Source: an uncultured Lachnospiraceae bacterium (GTDB taxonomy: Bacteria; Bacillota; Clostridia; Lachnospirales; Lachnospiraceae). From it: a stretch of 61,885 nt of DNA. The stretch lies in assembly GCA_947643615.1 (NCBI GenBank), contig CANRWO010000017.1, forward strand, positions 1 to 61,885, read 5' to 3'. The notes beneath the pieces are model-generated. The model worked only from the letters and a program-made list of their open reading frames with translations, was not told where the DNA came from and ran no database searches. Below, piece after piece: positions 52,672-61,682 of this stretch. Position 1 is the first letter of the stretch. Every line of letters starts with the position of its first letter. Position numbers and translations under genes: made by a program.

Positions 52672-54645
52672 CTATATCATACCGTCCTTCAAAACATCAT
52701 GGTCTCGCAGCACTTTTTCCACTACCGTTCCCTTTATCGCATGGAGCAGAGGTTTTTTCAAAGCATTTAACGGCCCAGGTAACTGAATTTCCAGGGGGGA
52801 CTTTCCATCCATAAGCTTTACGCTGCTGTCCAGAAGCTCCCGAATGTCATAGACGCTCCCCCATACCTCAGGCACACCCCTGTCAACTCCCAGAAGGCCG
52901 TACACAGCCTCCATAGCCGTCCTTACAGAATACTCGGTGGTAAAAACCGTATCTCTGGGAGTTTCCGCAAACTGCCCCAAGAATGCAAAGTTAACGCATC
53001 CGTCAGGAATCACATCCGGACGGTCTCCCTTCGTCCTGGGCATGAAAAATGCTGTGATATAGGGCATCATAGTAGGAACACAGACCGCACTGCGGGCCGC
53101 CAATCCAGGGATTTCCTCCTCCGGCACACCCAAATGGTACAGCCATTCCTGGGTGATCTCCTCACCGGTACATTCTTTCATTGGTTTTTTGACAAAGTCG
53201 CCCGGTACATCCGTGAATAGTCCGTATACCCATATGCACACTTTATCCTTATCCTGTTCTTTAAACTGTCCCTGCCTGTTAATGGTCCAGCTCAGCAGCC
53301 AACTGGAGTCCTGGCAGCTGACAATACCTCCGGTAACCACTCTGCCGCTCTTAGGGTCACGCTTACAGATTTCCTTGATATAAGGAAGAATCTTGTCATC
53401 CAGGGTCGTAACCGTCGCAGACTCCCAATTTGTCTTTGCAACATCAGAGCAAAACTTTTCCGGATGACCGAAAGAAGAATCCTGCTTTGCAATATTTTTC
53501 CACAGGTTCCAGCATCCGCTTGTTCTTACTTCTGCATCGCCGTTAGGCGCATGGTTCTGATCCCCGTAGACCGTTCCTTCCGTACAGCTTCCGTTGGTCA
53601 CAAACACGAGATCTTTCTCTGTGAGCATGATTCCTTTTTCCACGCCCCTGACCTTACACTCAATGGTCTTTGCCACCTTTTTCCCATCCTTTATCTCAAA
53701 GATCACGTTTGTCACTTCCGTATGAAACTGAAAGTCCACTCCTGCCGACTCCAAATACCTCTGCATGGGAAGAATCAAGGATTCATATTGGTTGTACTTG
53801 GTAAATTTCAGCGCGCTGAAATCAGGGAGTCCTGCAATATGGTGAATGAACCTCTGGAAATAAAGCTTCATTTCCAAAGCACTGTGCCAATTCTCAAAAG
53901 CAAACATTGTCCTCCAGTATAACCAAAAAGTAGAATCGAAGACTTCCTCATCAAACACATCTTCGATTGTCTTATCATACAGATCCTCGTCCTTTGTCAT
54001 AAACAGTTTCATGATCTCCATGCAACCCTTCTGGCTCAGGTTGAATTTTCCGTCCGTATGGGCGTCCTTTCCACGGTTTATGGTTGCACGGCACAGGGAG
54101 TAATTGGGGTCTTCCTTGTTCAGCCAATAATACTCATCCAACACCGACACACCGGGCGTTTCCAAGGAGGGAATGCTGCGGAACAGATCCCACAGGCATT
54201 CAAAATGGTTTTCCATCTCACGTCCGCCGCGCATTACATATCCCCTTGTGGCATCATAAATACCGTCACAGGCTCCTCCTGCAATATCCATTGCCTCCAG
54301 AATGTGGATATGGGAACCGGGCATCTGTCCGTCCCGCACCAGGAAACAGGCCGCCGCCAGTGATGCCAAACCGCTTCCCACAAGATATGCGTTTTTCTCG
54401 TCCACCCCTTCCGGCTTTCTGGGCCTTGCAAATGCTTCGTAATTGCCGTTCGTATAATAGATGCCCTTTGCGTTCTTTTGGTCTTTTCCTCTCTCTGTAT
54501 TGCGGTATTCCAGCCTTGAAATATCTATTGCATTTTTTGATGCCGATGCCACTGTGCTCTTACGCTTCTTTGCCGCTACAGCCACCATGCCTGCGCCTGC
54601 TGCCACTGCCGCTACTCCAAGTCCCACACTTTTCTTTTTTGCCAT
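52672..54645 (-). CDS. Oleate hydratase with N-terminal membrane anchor
   Basis: A 657-residue FAD enzyme (once called myosin-cross-reactive antigen) that adds water to the cis-9 double bond of oleic-type fatty acids. The core starts near residue 62 with YYTNGNYEAFARPRKPEG. GSGLAS at 90-95 and ILEAMDIAGGACDG bind FAD, and YVMRGGREMENHFECLWDLF is the usual active-site block. Before the core are about 60 extra residues: MAKKK, a hydrophobic glycine/alanine stretch (7-25) and a basic patch. This looks like a membrane anchor and is absent from well-studied soluble forms. Confidence 0.92.
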   Translation of the reverse strand: MAKKKSVGLGVAAVAAGAGMVAVAAKKRKSTVASASKNAIDISRLEYRNTERGKDQKNAKGIYYTNGNYEAFARPRKPEGVDEKNAYLVGSGLASLAAACFLVRDGQMPGSHIHILEAMDIAGGACDGIYDATRGYVMRGGREMENHFECLWDLFRSIPSLETPGVSVLDEYYWLNKEDPNYSLCRATINRGKDAHTDGKFNLSQKGCMEIMKLFMTKDEDLYDKTIEDVFDEEVFDSTFWLYWRTMFAFENWHSALEMKLYFQRFIHHIAGLPDFSALKFTKYNQYESLILPMQRYLESAGVDFQFHTEVTNVIFEIKDGKKVAKTIECKVRGVEKGIMLTEKDLVFVTNGSCTEGTVYGDQNHAPNGDAEVRTSGCWNLWKNIAKQDSSFGHPEKFCSDVAKTNWESATVTTLDDKILPYIKEICKRDPKSGRVVTGGIVSCQDSSWLLSWTINRQGQFKEQDKDKVCIWVYGLFTDVPGDFVKKPMKECTGEEITQEWLYHLGVPEEEIPGLAARSAVCVPTMMPYITAFFMPRTKGDRPDVIPDGCVNFAFLGQFAETPRDTVFTTEYSVRTAMEAVYGLLGVDRGVPEVWGSVYDIRELLDSSVKLMDGKSPLEIQLPGPLNALKKPLLHAIKGTVVEKVLRDHDVLKDGMI

Positions 54646-54725
54646 AATATAAACCGCCTTTCATATGTTTTAACTTTTATGTCTCTATCCTATCCCCCAG
54701 GCGTCGATTTTTCCACTTACAAAAC

Positions 54726-54768
54726 AGGCGGAATGATAAAAATCTTATCATTCCGCCTGTTTTGATAA
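54726..54768 (-). terminator. Strong terminator behind the TetR gene
   Basis: A perfect stem of about 18 bp (AAACAGGCGGAATGATAA arm and its complement) with a 5-base loop. Both flanks are rich in A on one side and T on the other, so it could work in either direction. It separates the TetR gene from the oleate hydratase. Confidence 0.85.
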
Positions 54769-54801
54769 AAACCTGCCACACGGCATATACATCCGTACGG
54801 C

Positions 54802-55353
54802 TCACTTCATCTGCTCAAAATTAGAAATGGAATTGGCAATGCTTCCATGGAGCATAATGCTCAGCTTCCTTACGATCTCCTCATAGTCTTCTTTCATCCC
54901 TCGGCCAATCCATTCCAGCATAATCCCTACAAAGCCGAACTTATAGAACTCGGCAATGAATTCCTTATCTTCCTTTGTGATCCCGCTGCCGACACATTTC
55001 TCATCCACAACGGCAGCAATCAGGTCAAAGGTAAGCTTATAGAGATAATTTTCGATTTTTTCCCTGCTGATACTTCGGTAGACATTAAGGATAAAAGGTT
55101 TGTTCTCCAAAACCGCCTCAAATATCTGTAAAATGCCTTCCTGCCAGGTATCATAGGTCCTTTTGCCCTGGAGTGCCCGCTTCCCGTCCTCCACGCACAC
55201 CCACTCCACCAAATCATATATATCCTTGAAATGGTAGTAAAAGGACATACGGCTGATGCCACAGTCCGTGGTCAGGTCATTAATCGTAATTTTGTCAATG
55301 GGTTTCTGTACCAACAGCTTTTTAAGGGATGCTTCCAGCGCCTGTTTCGTCAT
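54802..55353 (-). CDS. TetR-family regulator (DhaS-like)
   Basis: A 183-residue protein. Its N-terminus (LEASLKKLLVQKPIDKITINDLTTDCGISRMSFYYHFKDIYDL) is the DhaS-like TetR helix-turn-helix, and a C-terminal ligand domain follows. It lies upstream of the oleate hydratase on the same strand, but a strong terminator is in between, so they are separate transcripts. Control of the hydratase by this regulator, perhaps with a fatty acid as ligand, is a guess from proximity. Confidence 0.9.
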   Translation of the reverse strand: MTKQALEASLKKLLVQKPIDKITINDLTTDCGISRMSFYYHFKDIYDLVEWVCVEDGKRALQGKRTYDTWQEGILQIFEAVLENKPFILNVYRSISREKIENYLYKLTFDLIAAVVDEKCVGSGITKEDKEFIAEFYKFGFVGIMLEWIGRGMKEDYEEIVRKLSIMLHGSIANSISNFEQMK

Positions 55354-55371
55354 ATCCGCTCCGATACCTTG

Positions 55372-55893
55372 TTATCTATATGTATCATATAAAGAAACCA
55401 CATTTCCCAGGGAATTATACATGGTAATCTCGCCGCTGTTAATGGGAATCACCACAACAAAAGGCTTTGTGGGATCGATCTCTATCGTTTTCTCCGCCAC
55501 ACCGTCGTCCACTTCAATCTTGCATACCCTGTCTTCATTCATGGAGAGCAGCGCAACCCCCTTATCGTCAAAGATCATGCCTCTCACGCCTTCCCCAATG
55601 TATGCGTCTTTACCTCCCTGGCTGAAAAAATAGCCGTAAGCGGTCCCTTCTTTTTTCATATAGATTGAATATACGTAATCCCTTGTCTCCTGATCATAAA
55701 AGAGCATTGCGCACATTTCTTCGTTTACCGCCTGGGCCATCTCCCAGTTGCTTGCTATGCCCTGTTCTTCCCGGGCATCCTTCTCCAGGCTTCCTGCCGC
55801 TACGCCGATAATATTTGCATTCCAGATAATGATAAATGCTAACAGAACAATCACCAGGATGCCCAGAAAACCACAAATTCTCTCTACCTTCAC
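55372..55893 (-). CDS. Small membrane-anchored protein, uncharacterised
   Basis: A 173-residue protein if started at the GTG at 55893 (GGAGG site 8 bases upstream); a TTG one codon earlier is also possible. The longest open frame would begin at 55962, but that stretch overlaps a clear promoter. One membrane span lies at the N-terminus (GFLGILVIVLLAFIIIW). The rest is outside the cell and looks beta-rich (IFDDKGVALLSMN, KPFVVVIPINSGEITMY). No family recognised. It lies 18 bp upstream of the TetR gene. Confidence 0.7.
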   Translation of the reverse strand: MKVERICGFLGILVIVLLAFIIIWNANIIGVAAGSLEKDAREEQGIASNWEMAQAVNEEMCAMLFYDQETRDYVYSIYMKKEGTAYGYFFSQGGKDAYIGEGVRGMIFDDKGVALLSMNEDRVCKIEVDDGVAEKTIEIDPTKPFVVVIPINSGEITMYNSLGNVVSLYDTYR

Positions 55894-55930
55894 CAAAATA
55901 TCCTCCAGCACAGAATTTACATTTTGGCTA

Positions 55931-55959
55931 AGTATATCACATCTTGTAATATTTGGCAA
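55931..55959 (-). promoter_or_regulatory. Promoter of the small membrane protein and TetR genes
   Basis: TTGCCA (55959-55954), 17 bp and TATACT (55936-55931), just downstream of the fcl stop codon. Confidence 0.75.
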
Positions 55960-55970
55960 CAATCCTGGAC

Positions 55971-56915
55971 TTACCTTTCCGCCCGCACGGGATTTTTCAG
56001 AAAATCTTCATAACTGAGCCGTATCCCTTCCTCCAGCTCCGTCTTATAAGTCCATCCCAATTTTGTCGCCTTGGACACGTCAAGGAGCTTACGGGGCGTA
56101 CCGTTGGGTTTGCTTGTATCCCATTTTATATGCCCCTCATAGCCGATGATCCCAGCCACCAATTCGGTCAGTTCCCGGATGGACAGCTCCTTCCCCGTTC
56201 CGGCATTGACTGTTTCATTGCCGCTGTAATGGTTCATCAGGAACACACACAGGTCTGCCAGGTCATCTACATACAGAAATTCCCTGAGAGGTGAGCCGTC
56301 ACCCCAGCAAACCACCTCCGGCGCGCCGCTCTCCTTTGCCTCATGGAAACGGCGGATCAACGCCGGGAGCACATGGCTGTGTGTGGGATGGTAGTTGTCG
56401 TTGGGGCCGTAAAGGTTGGTAGGCATAACGGAGATATAATCCGTGCCATACTGCCTGTTCAAAAATTCGCAATACTTCAGCCCCGATATCTTGGCCAGCG
56501 CATACGCCTCATTGGTCTTTTCCAGCTCCGAGGTCAAAAGGCAGGATTCCGGCATGGGTTGGGGCGCCATTCTGGGGTAGATACAGGAGCTTCCCAAAAA
56601 CTCCAGCTTCCTACAGCCGTTTACCCATGCGGAATGGATCACATTCATCTCCAGTACCATATTATCATACATAAAGTCTGCAAGCGCCTCCCTGTTGGCA
56701 ATGATCCCGCCAACCTTGGCCGCCGCCAGGAACACATACTCCGGCCTCTCCTCAGCAAAAAACGCCTCCACGGCATCCTGCCTGCAGAGATCCAGCTCCC
56801 CGTGTGTACGGGTAATAATATTGGAATAACCCTGCTTTTCCAGTTCCCTCACAATAGCGGATCCCACCATCCCCCGATGTCCCGCCACGTAAATTTTCGC
56901 ATCCTTCTCCATCAT
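55971..56915 (-). CDS. fcl: GDP-L-fucose synthase
   Basis: A 314-residue short-chain dehydrogenase-type epimerase/reductase. It binds NADPH through [10 protein letters not shown], and the catalytic Ser/Tyr/Lys lie in GSSCIYP and YALAKISG. It converts GDP-4-keto-6-deoxymannose, made by the upstream gmd, to GDP-L-fucose. The ATG at 56915 follows the AAAGGTG site inside the end of gmd. A second ATG directly follows. Confidence 0.96.
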   Translation of the reverse strand: MMEKDAKIYVAGHRGMVGSAIVRELEKQGYSNIITRTHGELDLCRQDAVEAFFAEERPEYVFLAAAKVGGIIANREALADFMYDNMVLEMNVIHSAWVNGCRKLEFLGSSCIYPRMAPQPMPESCLLTSELEKTNEAYALAKISGLKYCEFLNRQYGTDYISVMPTNLYGPNDNYHPTHSHVLPALIRRFHEAKESGAPEVVCWGDGSPLREFLYVDDLADLCVFLMNHYSGNETVNAGTGKELSIRELTELVAGIIGYEGHIKWDTSKPNGTPRKLLDVSKATKLGWTYKTELEEGIRLSYEDFLKNPVRAER

Positions 56916-56916
56916 C

Positions 56917-58014
56917 CTATTTAACGACACCTTTCTCCAGATACTCTTCCAAATTCGTTTTTATGTGTTCTTCCGCTCTTTCCACCGCAACTTTTTCCAT
57001 ATCATGGTCCACCATAATCTTCACAAGCTCCTCAAAGCTTGTCCTGGTGGGATTCCATCCCAGTTCCTTCTTTGCCTTGGAAGGATCTCCCCATAAATTC
57101 ACCACATCCGTAGGACGGTAGAAATCAGGACTCACCTCTACCAGAACCCTGCCGTCAGCAGCATCGATACCCTGTTCCTCCAGGCCCTCGCCCTGCCATT
57201 CCAGTTCGATTCCCGCATAATGGAAGGCAAGGGTGGCAAATTCCCTCACGGAATGCTGCTGGCCGGTAGCAATCACATAATCTTCCGGTTTTTCATTCTG
57301 GAGAATCAGCCACATGCATTCCACATAGTCCTTCGCATACCCCCAGTCCCTGAGGGAAGACAAATTCCCAAGATACAGCTTGTCCTGCTTTCCCTGTGCG
57401 ATACGCGCTGCCGCAAGGGTGATCTTCCTGGTAACAAAAGTTTCCCCGCGCCTCTCGCTTTCATGGTTGAACAGAATACCCGAGCAACAGAACATATGGT
57501 ATGCTTCCCTGTATTCCCTCACGATCCAGAACCCATACTGCTTTGCCACCGCGTAAGGACTGTATGGGTGGAAGGGAGTCGTCTCCCTCTGGGGAACCTC
57601 TTCCACCTTCCCGTAAAGCTCTGAAGTACTGGCCTGGTAGATCCGGCAGGTCTCCGCAAGGCCGCAGAGCCTAACCGCCTCCAGAACTCTCAGGACACCT
57701 ATGGCTACCACATCCGCCGTGTATTCCGGCACGTCGAAGCTTACCTGCACATGGCTCTGGGCCGCCAGGTTATAAATCTCGTCAGGGCGCACCGTCCCGA
57801 TCACCTGCATCATACTCATGGAATCCCCCAGGTCCCCATAATGAAGATGAAAACGGGGATTTCCCTCCAAGTGGGCGATCCGTTCCCTGTAATCCACAGA
57901 AGATCGGCGGATCATACCATGCACATCATATCCCTTTTCCAATAACAATTCCGACAGGTAGGAACCGTCCTGCCCCGTTACTCCGGTAATCAATGCTCTC
58001 TTTGCCATATCCAT
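56917..58014 (-). CDS. gmd: GDP-mannose 4,6-dehydratase
   Basis: A 365-residue enzyme, the first step of GDP-fucose synthesis. [10 protein letters not shown] binds NADP, the catalytic Thr is in QASTSELYG, and [13 protein letters not shown] carries the Tyr/Lys pair. The ATG at 58014 follows AAAGGAAT; upstream in-frame codons lack a site. No glycosyltransferase or polysaccharide genes are next to the pair, so the use of the fucose is not visible here. Confidence 0.97.
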   Translation of the reverse strand: MDMAKRALITGVTGQDGSYLSELLLEKGYDVHGMIRRSSVDYRERIAHLEGNPRFHLHYGDLGDSMSMMQVIGTVRPDEIYNLAAQSHVQVSFDVPEYTADVVAIGVLRVLEAVRLCGLAETCRIYQASTSELYGKVEEVPQRETTPFHPYSPYAVAKQYGFWIVREYREAYHMFCCSGILFNHESERRGETFVTRKITLAAARIAQGKQDKLYLGNLSSLRDWGYAKDYVECMWLILQNEKPEDYVIATGQQHSVREFATLAFHYAGIELEWQGEGLEEQGIDAADGRVLVEVSPDFYRPTDVVNLWGDPSKAKKELGWNPTRTSFEELVKIMVDHDMEKVAVERAEEHIKTNLEEYLEKGVVK

Positions 58015-58387
58015 AAATATTCCTTTCCGTAATCCTTGCGTGTGTTCTCTCCATACCACGTTGTTTAGCCTTATATCATGATACCCAATTCCCCACATAT
58101 TTAAAATTGACTAAATTGATATCTATTTGCATTTTATTGACTTTTATATTACAATTTTTCTGACAAGAAACTCGGATAAAAATTTATTCTAATATAAATC
58201 TGGTTTGGGCGGAATGGGAAGTTGGATAAAATGGCTTTGAAACTGTTGCATTCTGCAGTGAATGCTGTACAGGATACAGGAAACAAAGGATGGAATATTG
58301 GACTATTTTGCCAGTAGAATAAATTGCATTGGGAATGTTTATCTAATACCACGAATATTAGCAGCACAAAGAAAGGCACATTGTTTT
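58015..58387. promoter_or_regulatory. AT-rich region between gmd and the AraC gene
   Basis: On the plus strand TTGCAT (58127-58132), 17 bp and TACAAT (58150-58155) form a likely promoter of the AraC-type gene, leaving a leader of about 225 bases. For gmd only a weak -10-like TATAAG or TATCAT near 58070-58083 is seen. No other structure or open frame was found. Confidence 0.5.
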
Positions 58388-59248
58388 ATGGAAAATCGTT
58401 TGTTCCAAGGGGAATATGTACGTTCGGCCCGCATCCTGCATACGCCTTCGGACTTTGCCAGGGCAAATCTCTTTTATCTGCAGGAAATCGGCAGTCTTCA
58501 GGCACTGAAACCACATATCAGCAGACGCCAGAACCTTACATCCTATTTGTTCTTTTATATCATTTCCGGCAGTGGCATCCTTAATTATGCCGATAAGGAG
58601 TATGCCATTTCCGAAGGAGATTGTGTGTTTATTGACTGTCGGACCCCGTATTTCCATCAAACCTCGGACAATTTATGGGCACTCAACTGGATCCATTTCT
58701 ATGGCCCTACTTGCCCTGCAATATACCTGAAATATGTGGAGCGGGGCGGCCAACCCGTTTTCCGGCCAAACACACTCTCCTCTTTGGACGGACAATGGAA
58801 CCGGTTGTATCATCTTGCCTCATCCGCCGATTATATCAAGGACATGAGAATAAATGAACATATCTTTTCCATCCTCACATTGATTATGGAGGAAAGCTGG
58901 AACCCCAATGCCAAGGTACTCTCCAGCAAACAACAATCCGTGGTCAATGTGAAAGAATATATAGATACACATTTTGCGGAAAAAATATCTTTGGACGAAT
59001 TGTCCGAAAAATTCCTCCTTAATAAATACTATTTGGAGCGTATTTTCAAAGAACAGTTTGGGACATCCATCATAAAATATTTATTGAATGTCCGGATTAC
59101 ACACGCTAAACAGCTGCTCCGGTTTACGGATAAATCCGTGGAACAAATCGGGACAGAATGCGGGATTTCGCCCTTATACTATTTTTCCAGAATCTTTCGT
59201 CAGATAGAAGGCATCAGTCCCTCAGAATACCGGATGCGCTGGAAATAG
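58388..59248 (+). CDS. AraC-family transcriptional regulator
   Basis: A 286-residue protein with an N-terminal cupin sensor domain (about 25-160, with YADKEYAISEGDCVFIDCRTPYF) and a C-terminal AraC helix-turn-helix pair (DELSEKFLLNKYYLERIFKEQFG and VEQIGTECGISPLYYFSRIFRQIEGISP). The ATG at 58388 is preceded by AAAGG; an earlier start at 58262 lies within the leader. Such proteins usually sense a sugar; no target operon adjoins on the same side, so the target may be elsewhere. Confidence 0.92.
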   Translation: MENRLFQGEYVRSARILHTPSDFARANLFYLQEIGSLQALKPHISRRQNLTSYLFFYIISGSGILNYADKEYAISEGDCVFIDCRTPYFHQTSDNLWALNWIHFYGPTCPAIYLKYVERGGQPVFRPNTLSSLDGQWNRLYHLASSADYIKDMRINEHIFSILTLIMEESWNPNAKVLSSKQQSVVNVKEYIDTHFAEKISLDELSEKFLLNKYYLERIFKEQFGTSIIKYLLNVRITHAKQLLRFTDKSVEQIGTECGISPLYYFSRIFRQIEGISPSEYRMRWK

Positions 59249-59273
59249 TAAAGGAACCGTTCCAACCCAAACC

Positions 59274-60452
59274 TCACAAAAACTGCATCAGCTTCCTTAT
59301 GTCTTTCCTGGTCATCTGACCCGGGTCTGCAATCCAGCTGTAAATTGCCGCAAGGCCTATCTGGCGGTCAAATATTTCCCGGTCTCTGGGAGTTGCATCA
59401 TTCTCCATGTATCTGGCAATCCGTCTCGCTGCGGAAAGCCATAGCTGACGGTCCTCGTCCGTAAGCGGCGCTTCTTCCGTTTCATCCGGAGGAGCCTGGC
59501 TTTGCCTCCTTTGTGGTGAAGGCGAGCTGGGAGACAAATATGGGTACATAGGGGCAAAGCTCTTTCCCCTGGGTGGCGTGTGGGGCGCTTCATCAGAAAA
59601 AGCCTCCCTCATCAACTTGTTCCCGCCTGTTCTCCCTATCATAAAGTGACCCTTCTGGGGATCCAATACCTCACCGGCAGGATAATCCTGCAGCATCCTG
59701 ACGCTTGCCCTTGACATTTTTCCACCGTCCTCATTTGCCCGTGTAAAATGAGGTTCCGCAACTCCTATACAGACCGCCATTTGGCTGGCAACAGCCTTCT
59801 CATCTTTTGTCATACTCTCTAACAGCCCCTCCGGGGCCTCCACAGTCCCCGTACCCGCGAACCATCTCCCCATGGTATCCACAACAGCGCTCCTCTTTTC
59901 CTGGGGCATACCGTCTATCACAGCAGCCTGTCCCTTATAGTGTGCGACAACGCCCGGGGTCTGAATATAGGGTTGTTTCCTCGTACTGCCCTGCTGCCGG
60001 AAGAACCCTGCCCTGGCAGTGCTGGATGCAAATGGCGTATTAATCTTAAACGGCCCTTCCTCCATTGGCTTCGTCGAGTACATTTCACTTCTGTTGCGAG
60101 GAGGCAACGGCACACCCTGTTCGGCGGCGATTTCCGCCCGTTGTACCTGATGCCTGCGGGCAGCCTCTAATATTGTATGCGCTCTTCTATGCGCCTCTGC
60201 AGGTGAAACATACTCTCCCGTCACAGTATCGTATACCCCGCCCTCTTCTGTGGGTATGTGGCCCGGCACTTCCCTGGGGCCTCGGTCAAAGTCAGAAACC
60301 GCATTCCACTTCCCGCCATGGTATTGATACTTTACACGCTGAATTACCCCTTCCCCATCGGCAGTATTTACAGGGGCAAAGCTTCTGTATGCCTTTTTCC
60401 TTTTATTTCCCGCTGCTTTTCCAGCCTGCGGCCTCATCTGCATCGTAAACAT
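59274..60452 (-). CDS. Uncharacterised 'VIQR'-type protein, possible toxin-like cargo
   Basis: A 392-residue soluble protein not recognised by function. The ATG at 60452 follows GGAGG. Near its N-terminus is GVIQRVKYQYHGGKW, which resembles a short motif I associate with DUF4157/eCIS-linked proteins. The middle is rich in Arg, Gln and Pro, and residues ~300-330 form a Ser/Pro-rich linker before a helical C-terminus (DRQLWLSAARRIARYM). There is no signal peptide or membrane span. It lies 35 bp downstream of the DUF2971 gene. The relation to toxins is weak and rests on the motif only. Confidence 0.45.
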   Translation of the reverse strand: MFTMQMRPQAGKAAGNKRKKAYRSFAPVNTADGEGVIQRVKYQYHGGKWNAVSDFDRGPREVPGHIPTEEGGVYDTVTGEYVSPAEAHRRAHTILEAARRHQVQRAEIAAEQGVPLPPRNRSEMYSTKPMEEGPFKINTPFASSTARAGFFRQQGSTRKQPYIQTPGVVAHYKGQAAVIDGMPQEKRSAVVDTMGRWFAGTGTVEAPEGLLESMTKDEKAVASQMAVCIGVAEPHFTRANEDGGKMSRASVRMLQDYPAGEVLDPQKGHFMIGRTGGNKLMREAFSDEAPHTPPRGKSFAPMYPYLSPSSPSPQRRQSQAPPDETEEAPLTDEDRQLWLSAARRIARYMENDATPRDREIFDRQIGLAAIYSWIADPGQMTRKDIRKLMQFL

Positions 60453-60487
60453 TTCAATCCTCCATGGTGGTGTGTGTTTCCAGATAC

Positions 60488-61660
60488 TCATGTCCTTAAC
60501 GGTATATTGGATAGCTCTACTTGAATGTCCTCCGCCCAATATTTCGTCTTTATGTATTCCCCAATGCTGTTTTTCATAAACTCCGCATCCTTGCTTGGAC
60601 CTACAATGATACGCCGTATGGGAAGATGTCCGTCGCACCAAACCTTATATCCGTTATCAGGCAACATGCGTCTCAAAAGATAACATACCTTCTCCTGACT
60701 GATACCCTCGGATATCAAAATCTCCTCAGAGCTCATTTTATATTGTCTTGGTTTCTTGATAAGATTAATAGTAATCTTTTCTTCCTTACATTTCTCTTTA
60801 AAATGCCTCATTGTACTATCAAGATCTTTATCCACATAATAAACCGTTAATTTTTTCTCATTAGCTGCCTTAAACTGATTGCTAAATTTAATTCGAATAT
60901 TGGGTTTTCTTACCCCGCCCACATCAAGATTCACATATTTTTCGCCCAACAAACAACGATATTCTCCTGCCGCAAGCTGATTCATATCAAATATAAGCCG
61001 ATACTCAGCTTCCTCGCAAAATTTATCATTCTTGATATACGGTATCATACTTGCAGACATTTGTTGTATGTCGTCTAAGGATGCTTCCTTAATTTTATTA
61101 ACAAGGCTCAAAACCGGTTCATCTGGGTCACTCTTACCATCGGTGTATATAACCCCATATGGTGACACGATAGCTCCCATAAAAACATTCTTGTTATTAT
61201 CCACACCCGAAAGGAAATCCCCCTCCAACCCCGTATTCATTACAGTATAGCAATGTGCTGTAGAAAACCCTTCTTTCAATCCGTACAAACCCTTTGAAAA
61301 ATCAAACTCAAGGGCAATCCCTTCATTGGCATATCCTCGCCATTGGCTAAGTAAATCCGCATTTTCACAAAAACAAACCATAAACGGCAAGGCATTCGCC
61401 ACCGTCAATTGGACTTTCGCAACCTGATCCACTGCCGCCGTAATCTTATGGCTTCCAATTTCGTTTTCGTGATAATCATTCGAAAACTTAATATGCCTTG
61501 CAAGCATAGACTCCCCATCCATAATCTTCCAAAAAACATCCCTTGACGTATAATGATAAAGCGGTTTGTCAGGAGTTTTCAATATATGATCTGTCAATAT
61601 ACTGTGATTTTTTTGTTTCTGACCCATTTCAGGGTTGGTCCATATACAATCGCCAGCCAT
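60488..61660 (-). CDS. DUF2971-domain protein
   Basis: A 390-residue protein. The series LYHYTSRDVFWKIM, FSNDYHENE, FCENADLLSQWRGYANEGIALEFDF and YRLIFDMN is the DUF2971 pattern, whose function is not known; such genes are often found in accessory regions. The C-terminal 100 residues contain IIVGPSKDAEFMKNSI, also usual for the family. The ATG at 61660 has a GGAG site 8 bases away; another ATG is 18 bases upstream. Base composition is more AT-rich than the neighbouring genes, which hints at recent transfer. Confidence 0.75.
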   Translation of the reverse strand: MAGDCIWTNPEMGQKQKNHSILTDHILKTPDKPLYHYTSRDVFWKIMDGESMLARHIKFSNDYHENEIGSHKITAAVDQVAKVQLTVANALPFMVCFCENADLLSQWRGYANEGIALEFDFSKGLYGLKEGFSTAHCYTVMNTGLEGDFLSGVDNNKNVFMGAIVSPYGVIYTDGKSDPDEPVLSLVNKIKEASLDDIQQMSASMIPYIKNDKFCEEAEYRLIFDMNQLAAGEYRCLLGEKYVNLDVGGVRKPNIRIKFSNQFKAANEKKLTVYYVDKDLDSTMRHFKEKCKEEKITINLIKKPRQYKMSSEEILISEGISQEKVCYLLRRMLPDNGYKVWCDGHLPIRRIIVGPSKDAEFMKNSIGEYIKTKYWAEDIQVELSNIPLRT

Positions 61661-61682
61661 ATTACTTACTCCATTCATCTTA

